Notes: generated by a model not told the origin, from the sequence alone. A DNA stretch of 64,000 nt from SLNP01 sp964568875 (GCA_964568875.1 CAZMSH010000004.1:62001-126000); one strand, 5' to 3'; positions 17,000 through 26,068 are shown, counted from the first letter of the stretch. Numbers and translations are program-made.

Positions 17000-17938
17000 A
17001 TGGATCAAAGATTTGCAATAGCTGTCGATGTAGGGGGCAGTCATATCACCAGTGCAGCTGTCGATCTCTTAACAGGAGACATAATTAGTGATACCTTCTC
17101 TGACCAATATGTCAATAACCAGGCTCAGGCTGCAGGAATTATTAATGAGTGGTCCTCCTGCCTGAGGGAAACAATCGGCCGCATACCCTCATCTGGAAGG
17201 CTGGAAGGTATCGGCTTTGCCATGCCGGGGCCATTTGATTATGTTAATGGTATTGCACTCTTCAAAGGAGTACCAAAATACGGTAATCTGTACGGTTTTA
17301 ATATTGGCGATGCCATGCGCAGTTCACTTGAACTGCCCGAAGAATTCAAATTCAGGTTTATCAATGATGCATCAGCATTTGCCATAGGTGAGGCATGGAA
17401 AGGCAAAGCCGCCGGTTCACAACGCTCCATGGCAGTTACTCTTGGTACAGGCTTTGGTTCCGCCTTTATTGAAAACAAGATACCGGTAGTCGATGGCCCG
17501 CTGGTGCCTGAACTGGGCTGTGTATGGCACCTTCCATATGAAAACTCAATTGCCGATGACTATTTTTCAACACGCTGGTTCATAAAAGAGTATAAAACAG
17601 TATCAGGCAAAGAGCTGACAGGAGTGAAAGAGCTGGCGGCTATAGCTAAAGACGACCCCGGGGCTGCAGAGATTTTTTACAGGTTTGGAAGGAACCTCGG
17701 CCATTTTCTGGCCCCCTGGCTGAAACGTTTTGGCGCAGAAGTGCTGGTGACAGGAGGTAATATCTCCAATGCAGGGGAACTTTTCATAGAAACATTACAG
17801 CAGAGCCTGGCAGGGGAACATTGCAGCGCCCGTATTGAAATGTCAGAACTGAAAGAGGAGGCAGCTCTTCTTGGAGGTGCTTTTCTTTTTGATGATGATT
17901 TCTGGAAGTCAGTGCAGCATGCCCTGCCTCTTATGTAA
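17000..17938 (+). CDS. ROK family sugar kinase
   Basis: 312 residues from the ATG at 17000 (a TTG two codons upstream is less likely). Actin-like ATPase motifs: AVDVGGSHITSAAV (phosphate loop), GIGFAMPGPFD, FINDASAFAIGEAW (catalytic Asp of FINDA) and VTLGTGFGSAFI. The ROK zinc motif CxCGxxGCxE is absent; at its usual place the sequence reads ELGCVWHLPYE. It probably phosphorylates a hexose imported by the MFS transporter encoded 41 bases downstream. Without the zinc motif it could instead be a divergent sugar kinase with altered specificity. No DNA-binding domain is present, so it is not a ROK repressor. Confidence 0.82.
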   Translation: MDQRFAIAVDVGGSHITSAAVDLLTGDIISDTFSDQYVNNQAQAAGIINEWSSCLRETIGRIPSSGRLEGIGFAMPGPFDYVNGIALFKGVPKYGNLYGFNIGDAMRSSLELPEEFKFRFINDASAFAIGEAWKGKAAGSQRSMAVTLGTGFGSAFIENKIPVVDGPLVPELGCVWHLPYENSIADDYFSTRWFIKEYKTVSGKELTGVKELAAIAKDDPGAAEIFYRFGRNLGHFLAPWLKRFGAEVLVTGGNISNAGELFIETLQQSLAGEHCSARIEMSELKEEAALLGGAFLFDDDFWKSVQHALPLM

Positions 17939-17979
17939 AAACATCAATATTTATCCCTACGAACAAATACAGTTAACCT

Positions 17980-19152
17980 ATGAATAACAGAACAAACTAC
18001 GGAGTACTAATGCCTGTACTGCTCTCATTCTTTGTGATGAGCTTTGTTGATATGGTCGGCATAGGCGTCGACAGGGTAAAGGCAGACATGAACCTCAGCT
18101 CTTCTGTTGCACAGCTGATTCCCTCGGCCGCTTTCCTATGGTTCCTGCTGTTGTCGGTGCCTGTTGGCATCGTCCAGTCACGGATAGGAAAAAAGGTAAT
18201 GCTGAATGCAGGTATGCTTATCACAGCTCTTGGAATGCTACTGCCATTCTTTGTCTACAGCTTTCCGATGGTACTTGCAGGCTTTGCCTTGCTTGGAATC
18301 GGAAATACTATAGTACAGGTCTCGGCAAATCCCCTGTTGGTTGACGTTGTGCCGGGAACCAGGGCTTCAAGCTTTCTTAGTTTTTCCCAGTTCATAAAGG
18401 CTATTGGGTCTATGATTGCCCCGCCACTGGCAGGTTATCTCGCTGCAAGGTTCGGTGACTGGAAACTGCTTTTTCTGGTCTTCGGGGTTGTATCGGTTCT
18501 CTCAGTATTGTGGCTGGCGTCGGTAAAAATAGCCGAGACCCCTTCAGTAATAAAAGCTACTCCGCGAACAACATTCAAACTGCTCGGAAACAGGTTCGTT
18601 TTGATTATGGTACTGTCAATATTCGTAGTTGTAGGAGTCGATGTAGGATTCAATTCAAACTCGGGACAGTTTCTGATGCAGCGGTATGGTTTCCTGCAGG
18701 AGGCTGCCGAGTCTGGAAGAAGCGTGTACTTCCTGGGTCGTATGGCAGGGACCTTCCTGGGGGCATTGCTGCTGACGGGAATAGCGTCTGTAAGTTTTTA
18801 CCGGTGGACATCAGTACTTGGAATTATCTCCTTTGTCATCCTTCTTGTAATGCCGGCCGGAATTGACCGTGCAGTTGTCTGGGCCATGGTGTTTGTCACC
18901 GGGCTTGCCGTAGCCAATATCTTTCCCCTGGTCTTCTCAATTACGGTAAGGGCATTCCCTGAGCGCAGCAGCGAAATATCGGGACTAATGATGATGGCGA
19001 TAAGCGGAGGTGCCGTCTTCCCTCTTATAATGGGCTGGATAACAGATGTCAGCAATGCCACATGGGGTATGTCGGTTATGGTAATTTGCATGATGCTTCT
19101 GCTGGGTTCGGCCATCATGGCTCAGAGCGCAGCGCAGAAGTCTCAGGACTGA
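17980..19152 (+). CDS. MFS sugar transporter (FucP/FHS-like)
   Basis: 390 residues with about 12 hydrophobic segments. The first repeat contains GIVQSRIGKKVMLNAGM, the MFS loop 2-3 signature region, and IGNTIVQVSANPLLVDVVP, characteristic of the FHS (fucose-galactose-glucose:H+ symporter) group. GLAVANIFPLVFSITV near the end also fits FucP-like carriers. Together with the ROK kinase it forms a two-gene sugar uptake and phosphorylation unit. Substrate is not readable. Confidence 0.85.
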   Translation: MNNRTNYGVLMPVLLSFFVMSFVDMVGIGVDRVKADMNLSSSVAQLIPSAAFLWFLLLSVPVGIVQSRIGKKVMLNAGMLITALGMLLPFFVYSFPMVLAGFALLGIGNTIVQVSANPLLVDVVPGTRASSFLSFSQFIKAIGSMIAPPLAGYLAARFGDWKLLFLVFGVVSVLSVLWLASVKIAETPSVIKATPRTTFKLLGNRFVLIMVLSIFVVVGVDVGFNSNSGQFLMQRYGFLQEAAESGRSVYFLGRMAGTFLGALLLTGIASVSFYRWTSVLGIISFVILLVMPAGIDRAVVWAMVFVTGLAVANIFPLVFSITVRAFPERSSEISGLMMMAISGGAVFPLIMGWITDVSNATWGMSVMVICMMLLLGSAIMAQSAAQKSQD

Positions 19153-19255
19153 GTTTTTTTGTTTTCTTCATCAGTATTTCATTTTCTTCCTGTGATATTT
19201 GTATTCACCGCAGGAAAAACAGTTTCCGTGGGTCTAAACCGCAAATAGTTATTCT

Positions 19256-19504
19256 ATGAGACTGAAAAGAAATATAGCCATCAGTGAATCAGGATTCCTT
19301 TTCGATCCTTCAACAGGGGAGTCTTATTCGCTAAATGTTCAGGGTGTTGAAATACTTAACATGCTGAAGGATAATAAAACCACTGCTGAAATTACCGACT
19401 ATTTCATTGGTGAATACGAGGTTGACAGAGACGATTTTGAACGTTATCTGGTAGATTTTACAGGTATGCTTAAACAATTCAGATTGATTGAGGGTGATGA
19501 GTAG
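19256..19504 (+). CDS. PqqD-like small protein (82 aa), first gene of a six-gene operon
   Basis: The fold pattern is PqqD/RRE-like: a short beta-hairpin with ESGFLFDPSTGESYSLNVQG (an aligned ...F..FDP.TG..Y.LN..G pattern), then helices IEILNMLKDNKTTAEITDYF, and a helical end finishing in the acidic tail LIEGDE. Proteins of this type bind peptides for modifying enzymes or act as accessory domains. Its stop overlaps the ATP-grasp gene start by eight bases, so the two are translationally coupled. No short precursor-peptide gene was found in the 103 bases upstream. The acidic tail also recalls amino-group carrier proteins such as LysW, but the zinc-ribbon and EDWGE motif are absent. Confidence 0.75.
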   Translation: MRLKRNIAISESGFLFDPSTGESYSLNVQGVEILNMLKDNKTTAEITDYFIGEYEVDRDDFERYLVDFTGMLKQFRLIEGDE

Positions 19505-20543
19505 GATCAAACTTACAGTTGCGGTTACCGGCCTTAATAATACCGATAATCCCGGGCCTGGCATACCTGTTATCAGATCTTTACGCGAATCAGAGATCTT
19601 CGAAACACGGATTATCGGATTGGCATATGAAAATCTGGAGCCGGGAATTTATATGAAGGATCATGTCGACAGGGTTTACCAGATACCATACCCGTCGGAA
19701 GGCTCTGATGCTCTGATACGCAGGGTGCTGAAAATACATGAGAAGGAAAAATTTGATCTCGTCATACCCAATTTCGATGCTGAATTATTGGCGTTTATGA
19801 AGTCGGCAGACCTCCTTGGAGCCAATGGCATTCGTACTTTTCTTCCGACCCTCAGGCAGTTTGATGAAAGACATAAGTCTAACCTGCCTGAATACGGCCG
19901 CAAGTATGGTGTTGCTGTTCCTCGCGGAAGGCCCCTTACAGGATTCCCCGATCTGGCTAATGTGGAGGAAGAATTTGGATATCCGGCCGTGATCAAGGGA
20001 AAGTTCTATGATGCTTATATAGCCTATAATTATGAGCAAAGCGCTGTATATTATAATAAGGTAGCGGCAAAATGGGGATTGCCGGTGGTTGTTCAGGAAT
20101 TTATAAAGGGTACAGAAGTAAATGTTATTGCACTTGGAGACGGAATGGGAAATACAATAAGTGCTGTACCAATGCGTAAACTCTATATTACCGATAAGGG
20201 AAAAGCCTGGGCCGGTATTACCCTCGATGACGAAAACATGCTTGAAATGACCCGCAGTCTGATAAGTAAAACCAGTTGGCGGGGAGGGATGGAACTTGAG
20301 CTGATAAGAACCGACAAGGGGGAATTATACCTGATAGAAATAAATCCGAGGATACCGGCATGGGTGTATCTGGCTGTAGGTGCAGGGCAAAACCTTCCCG
20401 AAGCTCTTGCAAAGCTTGCTATGGGATTGGAAACCAGACCCTTTGATACGTATAAGACAGGAGTAATGTTTATCCGCTACTCATATGATCTGATAAAGCA
20501 TATCAGCGATTTTGAAAAGCTGACTATGGAGGGTGAATTATAA
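19497..20543 (+). CDS. ATP-grasp ligase (carbamoyl-phosphate-synthase/PylC type)
   Basis: 348 residues from the ATG at 19497. The N-terminal Rossmann-like pre-ATP-grasp region (LTVAVTGLNNTDNPGPGIPV, FDLVIPNFDAEL) is followed by an ATP-grasp fold with EFGYPAVIKGK, VVQEFIKGTEVNVIALGD and GGMELELI. LYLIEINPRIPAW carries the Mg-binding ExNxR. ATP-grasp enzymes of this class join a carboxylate to an amine through an acyl-phosphate. The substrate may be an amino acid or peptide, given the PqqD-like partner and the decarboxylase gene one base downstream. No match to a named pathway enzyme can be claimed. Confidence 0.82.
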   Translation: MSRIKLTVAVTGLNNTDNPGPGIPVIRSLRESEIFETRIIGLAYENLEPGIYMKDHVDRVYQIPYPSEGSDALIRRVLKIHEKEKFDLVIPNFDAELLAFMKSADLLGANGIRTFLPTLRQFDERHKSNLPEYGRKYGVAVPRGRPLTGFPDLANVEEEFGYPAVIKGKFYDAYIAYNYEQSAVYYNKVAAKWGLPVVVQEFIKGTEVNVIALGDGMGNTISAVPMRKLYITDKGKAWAGITLDDENMLEMTRSLISKTSWRGGMELELIRTDKGELYLIEINPRIPAWVYLAVGAGQNLPEALAKLAMGLETRPFDTYKTGVMFIRYSYDLIKHISDFEKLTMEGEL

Positions 20544-20544
20544 A

Positions 20545-21915
20545 ATGAAAGATATTACAATGAAAAGACAGTTTGAACGTCCTTTTATAAGGAAGATAAA
20601 GGCAGGAGTGCCAAGTAAATTTGGCATGGCAGTACATAGTGACCCTGTTACACATATTGACAATGTTCCGGTAGATGAACTTACAGTTAATTACGGTTCA
20701 CCATTGTTTGTAGTTTCTGAGAAGACAATAAGGGATACCTTCGCCGAGGCAAAGTCAGCATTCGAGACCCGATACCCAAAGGTAAGGTTTGCCTGGTCAT
20801 ATAAAACCAATTATCTCGATGCAGTCTGCCGTATTTATCATAGCGAAGGCTCATGGGCCGAGGTAGTTTCAGGCTTTGAGTACGAAAAAGCGATAAGAAA
20901 CGGCGTTAAGGGAAGTGAAATAATATTCAACGGACCTGATAAGAGTGATGAAGATCTTCAAACTGCCGTGGAGAATGACTCTCTGATACATATAGATCAT
21001 TTTGATGAACTCTATTCCTTGTCATCAATATGTAGAAAATCAGGAAAGAAGGCCAGGGTGGCCATAAGGGTCAATATGGATACCGGAGTATATCCGATGT
21101 GGGACCGGTTCGGATTCAATTATGAGAACGGTGATGCATGGGATGCCATTAACCGCATAATGCTGGACGATAATATGGTCTTTACAGGTCTTCATACTCA
21201 TATTGGCACATTTATGTTGACTGCTGAAGCTTATCGTATTGCAGCTTCCAAACTTTGCGATCTGGCAGTCAGAACCCAGAAAAAACATGGTAAGGCAGTA
21301 TCATATATTGATATGGGAGGAGGTTTTGCATCAAGAAATACTCTGAAGGGAGCATATTGGCAGGGGAAGGATACCGTACCTACCTTTGATGACTATGCCG
21401 AGGCAATAACGAGTGCGATAATAAACTCAGATATCCCTCCTGAAAATATGCCTATACTTATTCTCGAGACAGGCAGGGCTCTTATCGATGATGCAGGTTT
21501 CCTGATTGGAACGGTGCTTGCAAATAAGAGACTGTCAGATGGCAGAAGGTCGACAATCGTTGATACCGGGGTTAACATACTGTTCACATCATTTTGGTAC
21601 GATCATGAGTTTCATCCGGCAAAGGAGACTTCCGATCATCTCGAGGAGACTACAATGTACGGACCACTCTGCATGAATATTGATGTAGTACGTGATGCAA
21701 TAGCTTTTCCTCTCCTGAAAAAAGGAGACAGGTTTGTGGTAAAGAGGATCGGAGCATATAACATGACACAGTGGATGCAGTTTATAACATACCGGCCGAA
21801 TGTTGTATTGATTGACATTAGTGGAAAGACCCATCTGGTAAGGAAGGCAGAGACACTTGAGACTGTTACTTCGGCTGAGGTTGTACCGTCTCATCTTAAG
21901 ACAGTAGTTAAATAG
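20545..21915 (+). CDS. Fold-type III PLP-dependent amino acid decarboxylase-like protein
   Basis: 456 residues from the ATG at 20545, which lies one base after the ATP-grasp stop (a GTG four codons upstream would overlap it). Alanine-racemase-like barrel features: Lys87 in WSYKTNYLDAV (PLP Schiff base), HTHIGTFM, YIDMGGGFAS (phosphate loop), LETGRALID (ExGRxxV type) and YGPLCMNIDVV with the conserved Cys. The family includes diaminopimelate, ornithine, lysine and carboxynorspermidine decarboxylases. After the Cys this protein has MNID instead of the usual ESxD, so the substrate probably differs from diaminopimelate. Gene position argues that it makes or trims the building block used by the ATP-grasp ligase. 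Confidence 0.82.
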   Translation: MKDITMKRQFERPFIRKIKAGVPSKFGMAVHSDPVTHIDNVPVDELTVNYGSPLFVVSEKTIRDTFAEAKSAFETRYPKVRFAWSYKTNYLDAVCRIYHSEGSWAEVVSGFEYEKAIRNGVKGSEIIFNGPDKSDEDLQTAVENDSLIHIDHFDELYSLSSICRKSGKKARVAIRVNMDTGVYPMWDRFGFNYENGDAWDAINRIMLDDNMVFTGLHTHIGTFMLTAEAYRIAASKLCDLAVRTQKKHGKAVSYIDMGGGFASRNTLKGAYWQGKDTVPTFDDYAEAITSAIINSDIPPENMPILILETGRALIDDAGFLIGTVLANKRLSDGRRSTIVDTGVNILFTSFWYDHEFHPAKETSDHLEETTMYGPLCMNIDVVRDAIAFPLLKKGDRFVVKRIGAYNMTQWMQFITYRPNVVLIDISGKTHLVRKAETLETVTSAEVVPSHLKTVVK

Positions 21916-21936
21916 CGGATCATCAATAAGGCTGTT

Positions 21937-24126
21937 ATGGCTGGTATCAGGGAAGAGATTAAGTTTACTCTTAAGGGAATTATGAGGAGTTATTCTCAGG
22001 TTTTCTTCTCAGACAACCTGGCTTTTGCCATCATTTTGCTAATAGTCTCTTTCATTGATCTTTATTCTGGTATTGCCGGTGTTACTGCTGTACTGACAAC
22101 ATGTGCCGCAGGTTTTCTTTTGGGCTTTGACCGCAATCAGATGGCTGCCGGAACATACGGCTTCAATAGTTTTCTTGTGGGAATCAGTATTGGTATTTGG
22201 TTTCAACCGGGCCTTTTACTATATCTTATTATCATACTGGCTTCTATTCTTACCCTTTTTATTTCAGTTTCTGTAAAAGGTATATTGGCAAAATATGGCC
22301 TTCCGTTCCTGAGTATTCCGTTTCTTTTTGGCGCATGGGTGCTCACTCTGGCTTCACGTGAACTCAGCTTTCTTGGAATAAGCGAGAGGGGGATATATAC
22401 TTTCAATGAGTTGTATATTCTCGGTGGAAGTAAAATGGTTGGGTTATATGAATGGTGGAATCAACTGGAATTTGCAAGACCATTAAAGATATACCTTCAG
22501 TCTCTTGGGGCTATTCTTTTTCAGTACAATACTTTTGCAGGTATCCTGATTGCAGCAGGTTTACTTCTAAGCTCGCGAATAGCATTCTCACTTTCACTGC
22601 TGGGTTTTTTCACTGCATATTTTTTCTACCAGCTCGCCGGTGCTGAAATATCAGACCTGAACTATAGTTATATCGGATTTAACTATATTCTCACCTCGGT
22701 TGCTGTGGGTGGTTTCTTCCTGGTGCCCTCGCTGCGATCATATATCTGGACTGTTGTGCTTGTACCGATAGTTGCCCTGATTACCATAAGTCTGTCATCG
22801 GCCTTCACTCTCTTATTATTGCCTATCTATGCCCTTCCGTTCAACATAGTGGTGCTGTTGTTCCTGTATTCTGTCAAATTCCGCACAGCGAATACCAGGG
22901 GAATGGCTGAGGTGGTCTTTCAGCAAAACTCTCCTGAGCGAAATCTTTATGCCTGGGTAAATGATAAGGCAAGGTTCAGACACGAGATTATGCCGCTGAG
23001 GTTTCCCTTTTTCGGAACCTGGTCAGTCTCGCAGGGGCATGAAGGTGTTCACACCCATAAGGGAGAATGGCGCCATGCATGGGATTTTATTATCACCGAC
23101 AAGAATGGCCGGCAGCATCGTGGTAAAGGTGATCATCGTGAAGAATATTACTGCTATGGCAAACCGGTAATTGCTGCTGCTGACGGAATAGTTGAAATGG
23201 TAACCGATGATGTTGCCGATAACACTATAGGAGAGGCTAATGTGAAGGAAAACTGGGGTAACACTGTAGTTATCAGACATGCCGACTATTTATATACTTC
23301 TGTCAGCCACCTAAGTCCGGGTTCCGTCAAAGTAAAGAAGGGAGAAAGAGTAAGAAGCGGAGACGTTATAGGTAAATGTGGGAACTCAGGAAGATCACCG
23401 TATCCCCATCTCCATTTCCAGGTTCAGTCATCGCCATACATAGGCTCACCGACATTGAGTTACAGGATAGCAAATTACATCAGACACTCCGATGATGGCC
23501 CCAGCCTGGTTTCATACGGAATACCAGGTGAAAATGAACTGGTTTCTAATGTTGAAACGAACAATCTTCTTAAGACCAGCTTTAGATTTATACCCGGCAG
23601 AGACATATGCTGGGTACCTGAGAAAGGTGGCAGAAGGATAGAATGGGAAGTAGCTACATCTGCCTATAACTTCCAGTATATAAGATGCCGGGACACCGGC
23701 GCCGTAGCATGGTTCAGGTTCGATGAGAGCATGTTTTACTTCACCCATTTTACCGGACCGAAAACGTCTCTTCTGTTTCAGTTCTTCATGGCTGCTTACA
23801 AGGTGCCGTTGGGTTACTACAGAGGCTTTGAAATAACTGACAACCTGCCTGTAAATATGGTTTTTAAGGGGCCACTGCTGTGGATTCATGATTTTACAGC
23901 ACCCTTTCATATGTATCTGAAACCTCAGTTCAAACTCAAGTTTGAGGATAACACGTCAGAGATTGAACCGCTTGAGATAAAGCTTAACACTGAGGTTGCA
24001 AAAAGGATATATAACAGGAGCCTGTCAGAAGCGAAATATGAAATAAAACTCGATGAAAAAGGGATATCAGTTTTTAAAATTTTTGATAGAAAAGGTGTAA
24101 AGGAATTTAAAAGATGCGATCGGTAG
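21937..24126 (+). CDS. Urea-transporter-like membrane domain fused to an M23 (LytM) metallopeptidase domain
   Basis: The N-terminal 320 residues have about ten hydrophobic segments with the two-fold UT pattern: GTYGFNSFLVGISIG in the first half and YSYIGFNYILTSVAVGG in the second. Residues about 355-500 form an M23 domain with zinc ligands His374 and Asp383 (THKGEWRHAWDF) and the HxH motif in SPYPHLHFQV; VRSGDVIGKCGNSG is the typical strand. The remaining 230 residues are beta-rich and unassigned. It sits 21 bases after the decarboxylase and overlaps the next gene by 13 bases. M23 enzymes cut peptide cross-links in cell wall. The membrane domain may carry urea or another small amide; no urease genes are nearby. 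Confidence 0.82.
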   Translation: MAGIREEIKFTLKGIMRSYSQVFFSDNLAFAIILLIVSFIDLYSGIAGVTAVLTTCAAGFLLGFDRNQMAAGTYGFNSFLVGISIGIWFQPGLLLYLIIILASILTLFISVSVKGILAKYGLPFLSIPFLFGAWVLTLASRELSFLGISERGIYTFNELYILGGSKMVGLYEWWNQLEFARPLKIYLQSLGAILFQYNTFAGILIAAGLLLSSRIAFSLSLLGFFTAYFFYQLAGAEISDLNYSYIGFNYILTSVAVGGFFLVPSLRSYIWTVVLVPIVALITISLSSAFTLLLLPIYALPFNIVVLLFLYSVKFRTANTRGMAEVVFQQNSPERNLYAWVNDKARFRHEIMPLRFPFFGTWSVSQGHEGVHTHKGEWRHAWDFIITDKNGRQHRGKGDHREEYYCYGKPVIAAADGIVEMVTDDVADNTIGEANVKENWGNTVVIRHADYLYTSVSHLSPGSVKVKKGERVRSGDVIGKCGNSGRSPYPHLHFQVQSSPYIGSPTLSYRIANYIRHSDDGPSLVSYGIPGENELVSNVETNNLLKTSFRFIPGRDICWVPEKGGRRIEWEVATSAYNFQYIRCRDTGAVAWFRFDESMFYFTHFTGPKTSLLFQFFMAAYKVPLGYYRGFEITDNLPVNMVFKGPLLWIHDFTAPFHMYLKPQFKLKFEDNTSEIEPLEIKLNTEVAKRIYNRSLSEAKYEIKLDEKGISVFKIFDRKGVKEFKRCDR

Positions 24127-25451
24127 TTATAGCAACGGCATTATTAATTGTTAGTCTCTTGTCTGATGCCCAGGAAATGAAAGGCTTCAGATATCATGAC
24201 AGCCTGACTTACAATCTTTATATGGAAGGTCGTTGGAAGGATCTGACTCAGGCTGCAAGAGAGGCTCTTTCTGAAGGACATGATTTCTATTACATGAGAA
24301 TGAGACTGGGAATTGCCTGGTATGAAAGGTCATTTTATGCTGCTGCCGAAAAACAGTTCAGAAAGGCTCTTGAATTTAACAGTGAAGATCCGATAGCAAC
24401 AGAATACCTGTTTTACTGCAGATTGCTGTCTGGCGAATTTCCAACCGCCTCAAGAATACTTTCTTTAATGACAGTTGAGCACCGCGACAGGATAATTGAT
24501 GAAGGCCGGCTTGCAAAAAATACAGTATGGCTGTCGTTCTACTTTAATGACTTTGACACAGAAGGAATTGTCAGTGATCCTGCAACTTTTTTTGACGACT
24601 ACTATCCTGGTACAACCACAGTAGGCCGGTTGCTGACCAATCCTTCAATATCAATGTCTCATATGATCTCTCCCGGGGTTTACTATACGCACTCTTTTAA
24701 TAACATCACCAAACAAAGCCTGCTGCATTATTACGACGGTATCAGGACAATAAACCTGACGAATCATAAAGTTGTTCAGAATCAGTACTATGGGAGTATC
24801 ATAGTAGCCGGCAAAAATGGTTTTAGTTTTCGCCCATGGCTACATCTCTCACTGACCATTTATGACTATATTATTGCCGGTGGCAGTATGTCGCCGGGTT
24901 TTTATACTGTAACCCGGGGTACATCATTACACTATTCTGCAGGAGCCAGTATAAGAAAGCGTAGCGGATATATTGCACTGGATGGCTCTGCAGCGGTGAA
25001 CCGATATGGATACGGAACAGTTCTTCAGGGTGAAGCAGGAATCGTTTTTTATCCATTGGGAAACAGTAGATTATATGGAGGAGGTCGTATAACCGGCATA
25101 CTTCAACCTGATGGCCGTTTTAATGAAATAAAACCGGCATATACACTTTCGGGAGGCGTATCATTCCCCGGAATAATCTCTTTTGATATTGCTGCAATAA
25201 ATGGCAGCTTATGGAACACTTCTACTGGTAATGGACTATATATATTCAATAGTCCCGATTATTTCACAAGACGTTTTCTGATAAACCTTTCGGTACCATT
25301 GGGAGGAAAGTCAGGAGTAACACTGTTTGCAGGAGGAGGCTTGAACAGTCATAATACTGCCAGATATACATTTGATAATAAAATCACCAGCGATCAAATA
25401 GCTGAATATTATAGTTATAATATAAACGGAGGAATATTATGGAACTTTTAG
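24114..25451 (+). CDS. TPR-containing outer-membrane beta-barrel protein
   Basis: The signal peptide MRSVVIATALLIVSLLSDA is followed by about 120 residues of TPR-like helices (MRLGIAWYERSFYAAAEKQF, PIATEYLFYCRLLSGEF). About 300 residues of alternating amphipathic strands follow, ending in an aromatic C-terminal residue (GGILWNF), the usual outer-membrane insertion signal. It overlaps the neighbours on both sides by 13 bases each, so it is co-translated with them. The architecture resembles PgaA/YaiO-type export pores with periplasmic TPRs, so a role in moving the product of the upstream enzymes across the outer membrane is a reasonable inference. Confidence 0.75.
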   Translation: MRSVVIATALLIVSLLSDAQEMKGFRYHDSLTYNLYMEGRWKDLTQAAREALSEGHDFYYMRMRLGIAWYERSFYAAAEKQFRKALEFNSEDPIATEYLFYCRLLSGEFPTASRILSLMTVEHRDRIIDEGRLAKNTVWLSFYFNDFDTEGIVSDPATFFDDYYPGTTTVGRLLTNPSISMSHMISPGVYYTHSFNNITKQSLLHYYDGIRTINLTNHKVVQNQYYGSIIVAGKNGFSFRPWLHLSLTIYDYIIAGGSMSPGFYTVTRGTSLHYSAGASIRKRSGYIALDGSAAVNRYGYGTVLQGEAGIVFYPLGNSRLYGGGRITGILQPDGRFNEIKPAYTLSGGVSFPGIISFDIAAINGSLWNTSTGNGLYIFNSPDYFTRRFLINLSVPLGGKSGVTLFAGGGLNSHNTARYTFDNKITSDQIAEYYSYNINGGILWNF

Positions 25452-26068
25452 CAAAACTATCGGTGATTACATGGTTCTTAACCATGTTAATGCCTTCACA
25501 GGCTGATGCCCAGACTGATTTCAATGCAACGAGAGACGCCTTTCAGAAAAGCTATATCCAGGAAGCAACAGGAGAATATACTGGAGCAATTAATTCTCTG
25601 AAATCAGTTTATGATGAGAAATCATATGAGATCAATCTCCGACTCGGCTGGCTGACTTATCTCTCAGGTGGGTTCACAGAATCAAAAGCATACTATACAA
25701 GAGCTATAACACTGATGCCATATGCAGTTGAGCCGAGACTGGGATTCGTTTATCCGGCAGCTGCGATGGGTAACTGGAGTGAAGTAATAGGCCAGTATGA
25801 GAAGATACTTGAGATAACCCCGAATTATTCAATTGTATTGCATAGGCTGGGATTAATATATTACGGTCGTAATGAATTTGAAAAAGCCCTGAAGTATTTT
25901 GAAAAGGTGGTCAACCTTTTTCCATTTGATTACGACGGACTTACAATGTTGGCATGGACTCATTTCAGGCTGAATAATACCAGGGAGGCTAAGGTACTTT
26001 TTCAGAAGGCACTGCTGAATACTCCAGGTGGCAGCTCAGCCCTTGAAGGTCTGCAATTGTTAAAGTAG
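25439..26068 (+). CDS. Exported tetratricopeptide-repeat protein
   Basis: 209 residues with a signal peptide (LSVITWFLTMLMPSQADAQ) and four to five TPR units: NLRLGWLTYLSGGFTESKAY, VLHRLGLIYYGRNEFEKALK, TMLAWTHFRLNNTREAKVLF. It is predicted periplasmic. It overlaps the barrel gene by 13 bases and is the last gene of the operon. TPRs usually scaffold protein complexes; the partner is probably the adjacent TPR-barrel protein. Confidence 0.8.
   Translation: MELLAKLSVITWFLTMLMPSQADAQTDFNATRDAFQKSYIQEATGEYTGAINSLKSVYDEKSYEINLRLGWLTYLSGGFTESKAYYTRAITLMPYAVEPRLGFVYPAAAMGNWSEVIGQYEKILEITPNYSIVLHRLGLIYYGRNEFEKALKYFEKVVNLFPFDYDGLTMLAWTHFRLNNTREAKVLFQKALLNTPGGSSALEGLQLLK

Noticed and set aside
21937..24126. 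Urea uptake linked to a urease operon
   Set aside because: No urease structural or accessory genes occur in the window and the protein carries an M23 domain.
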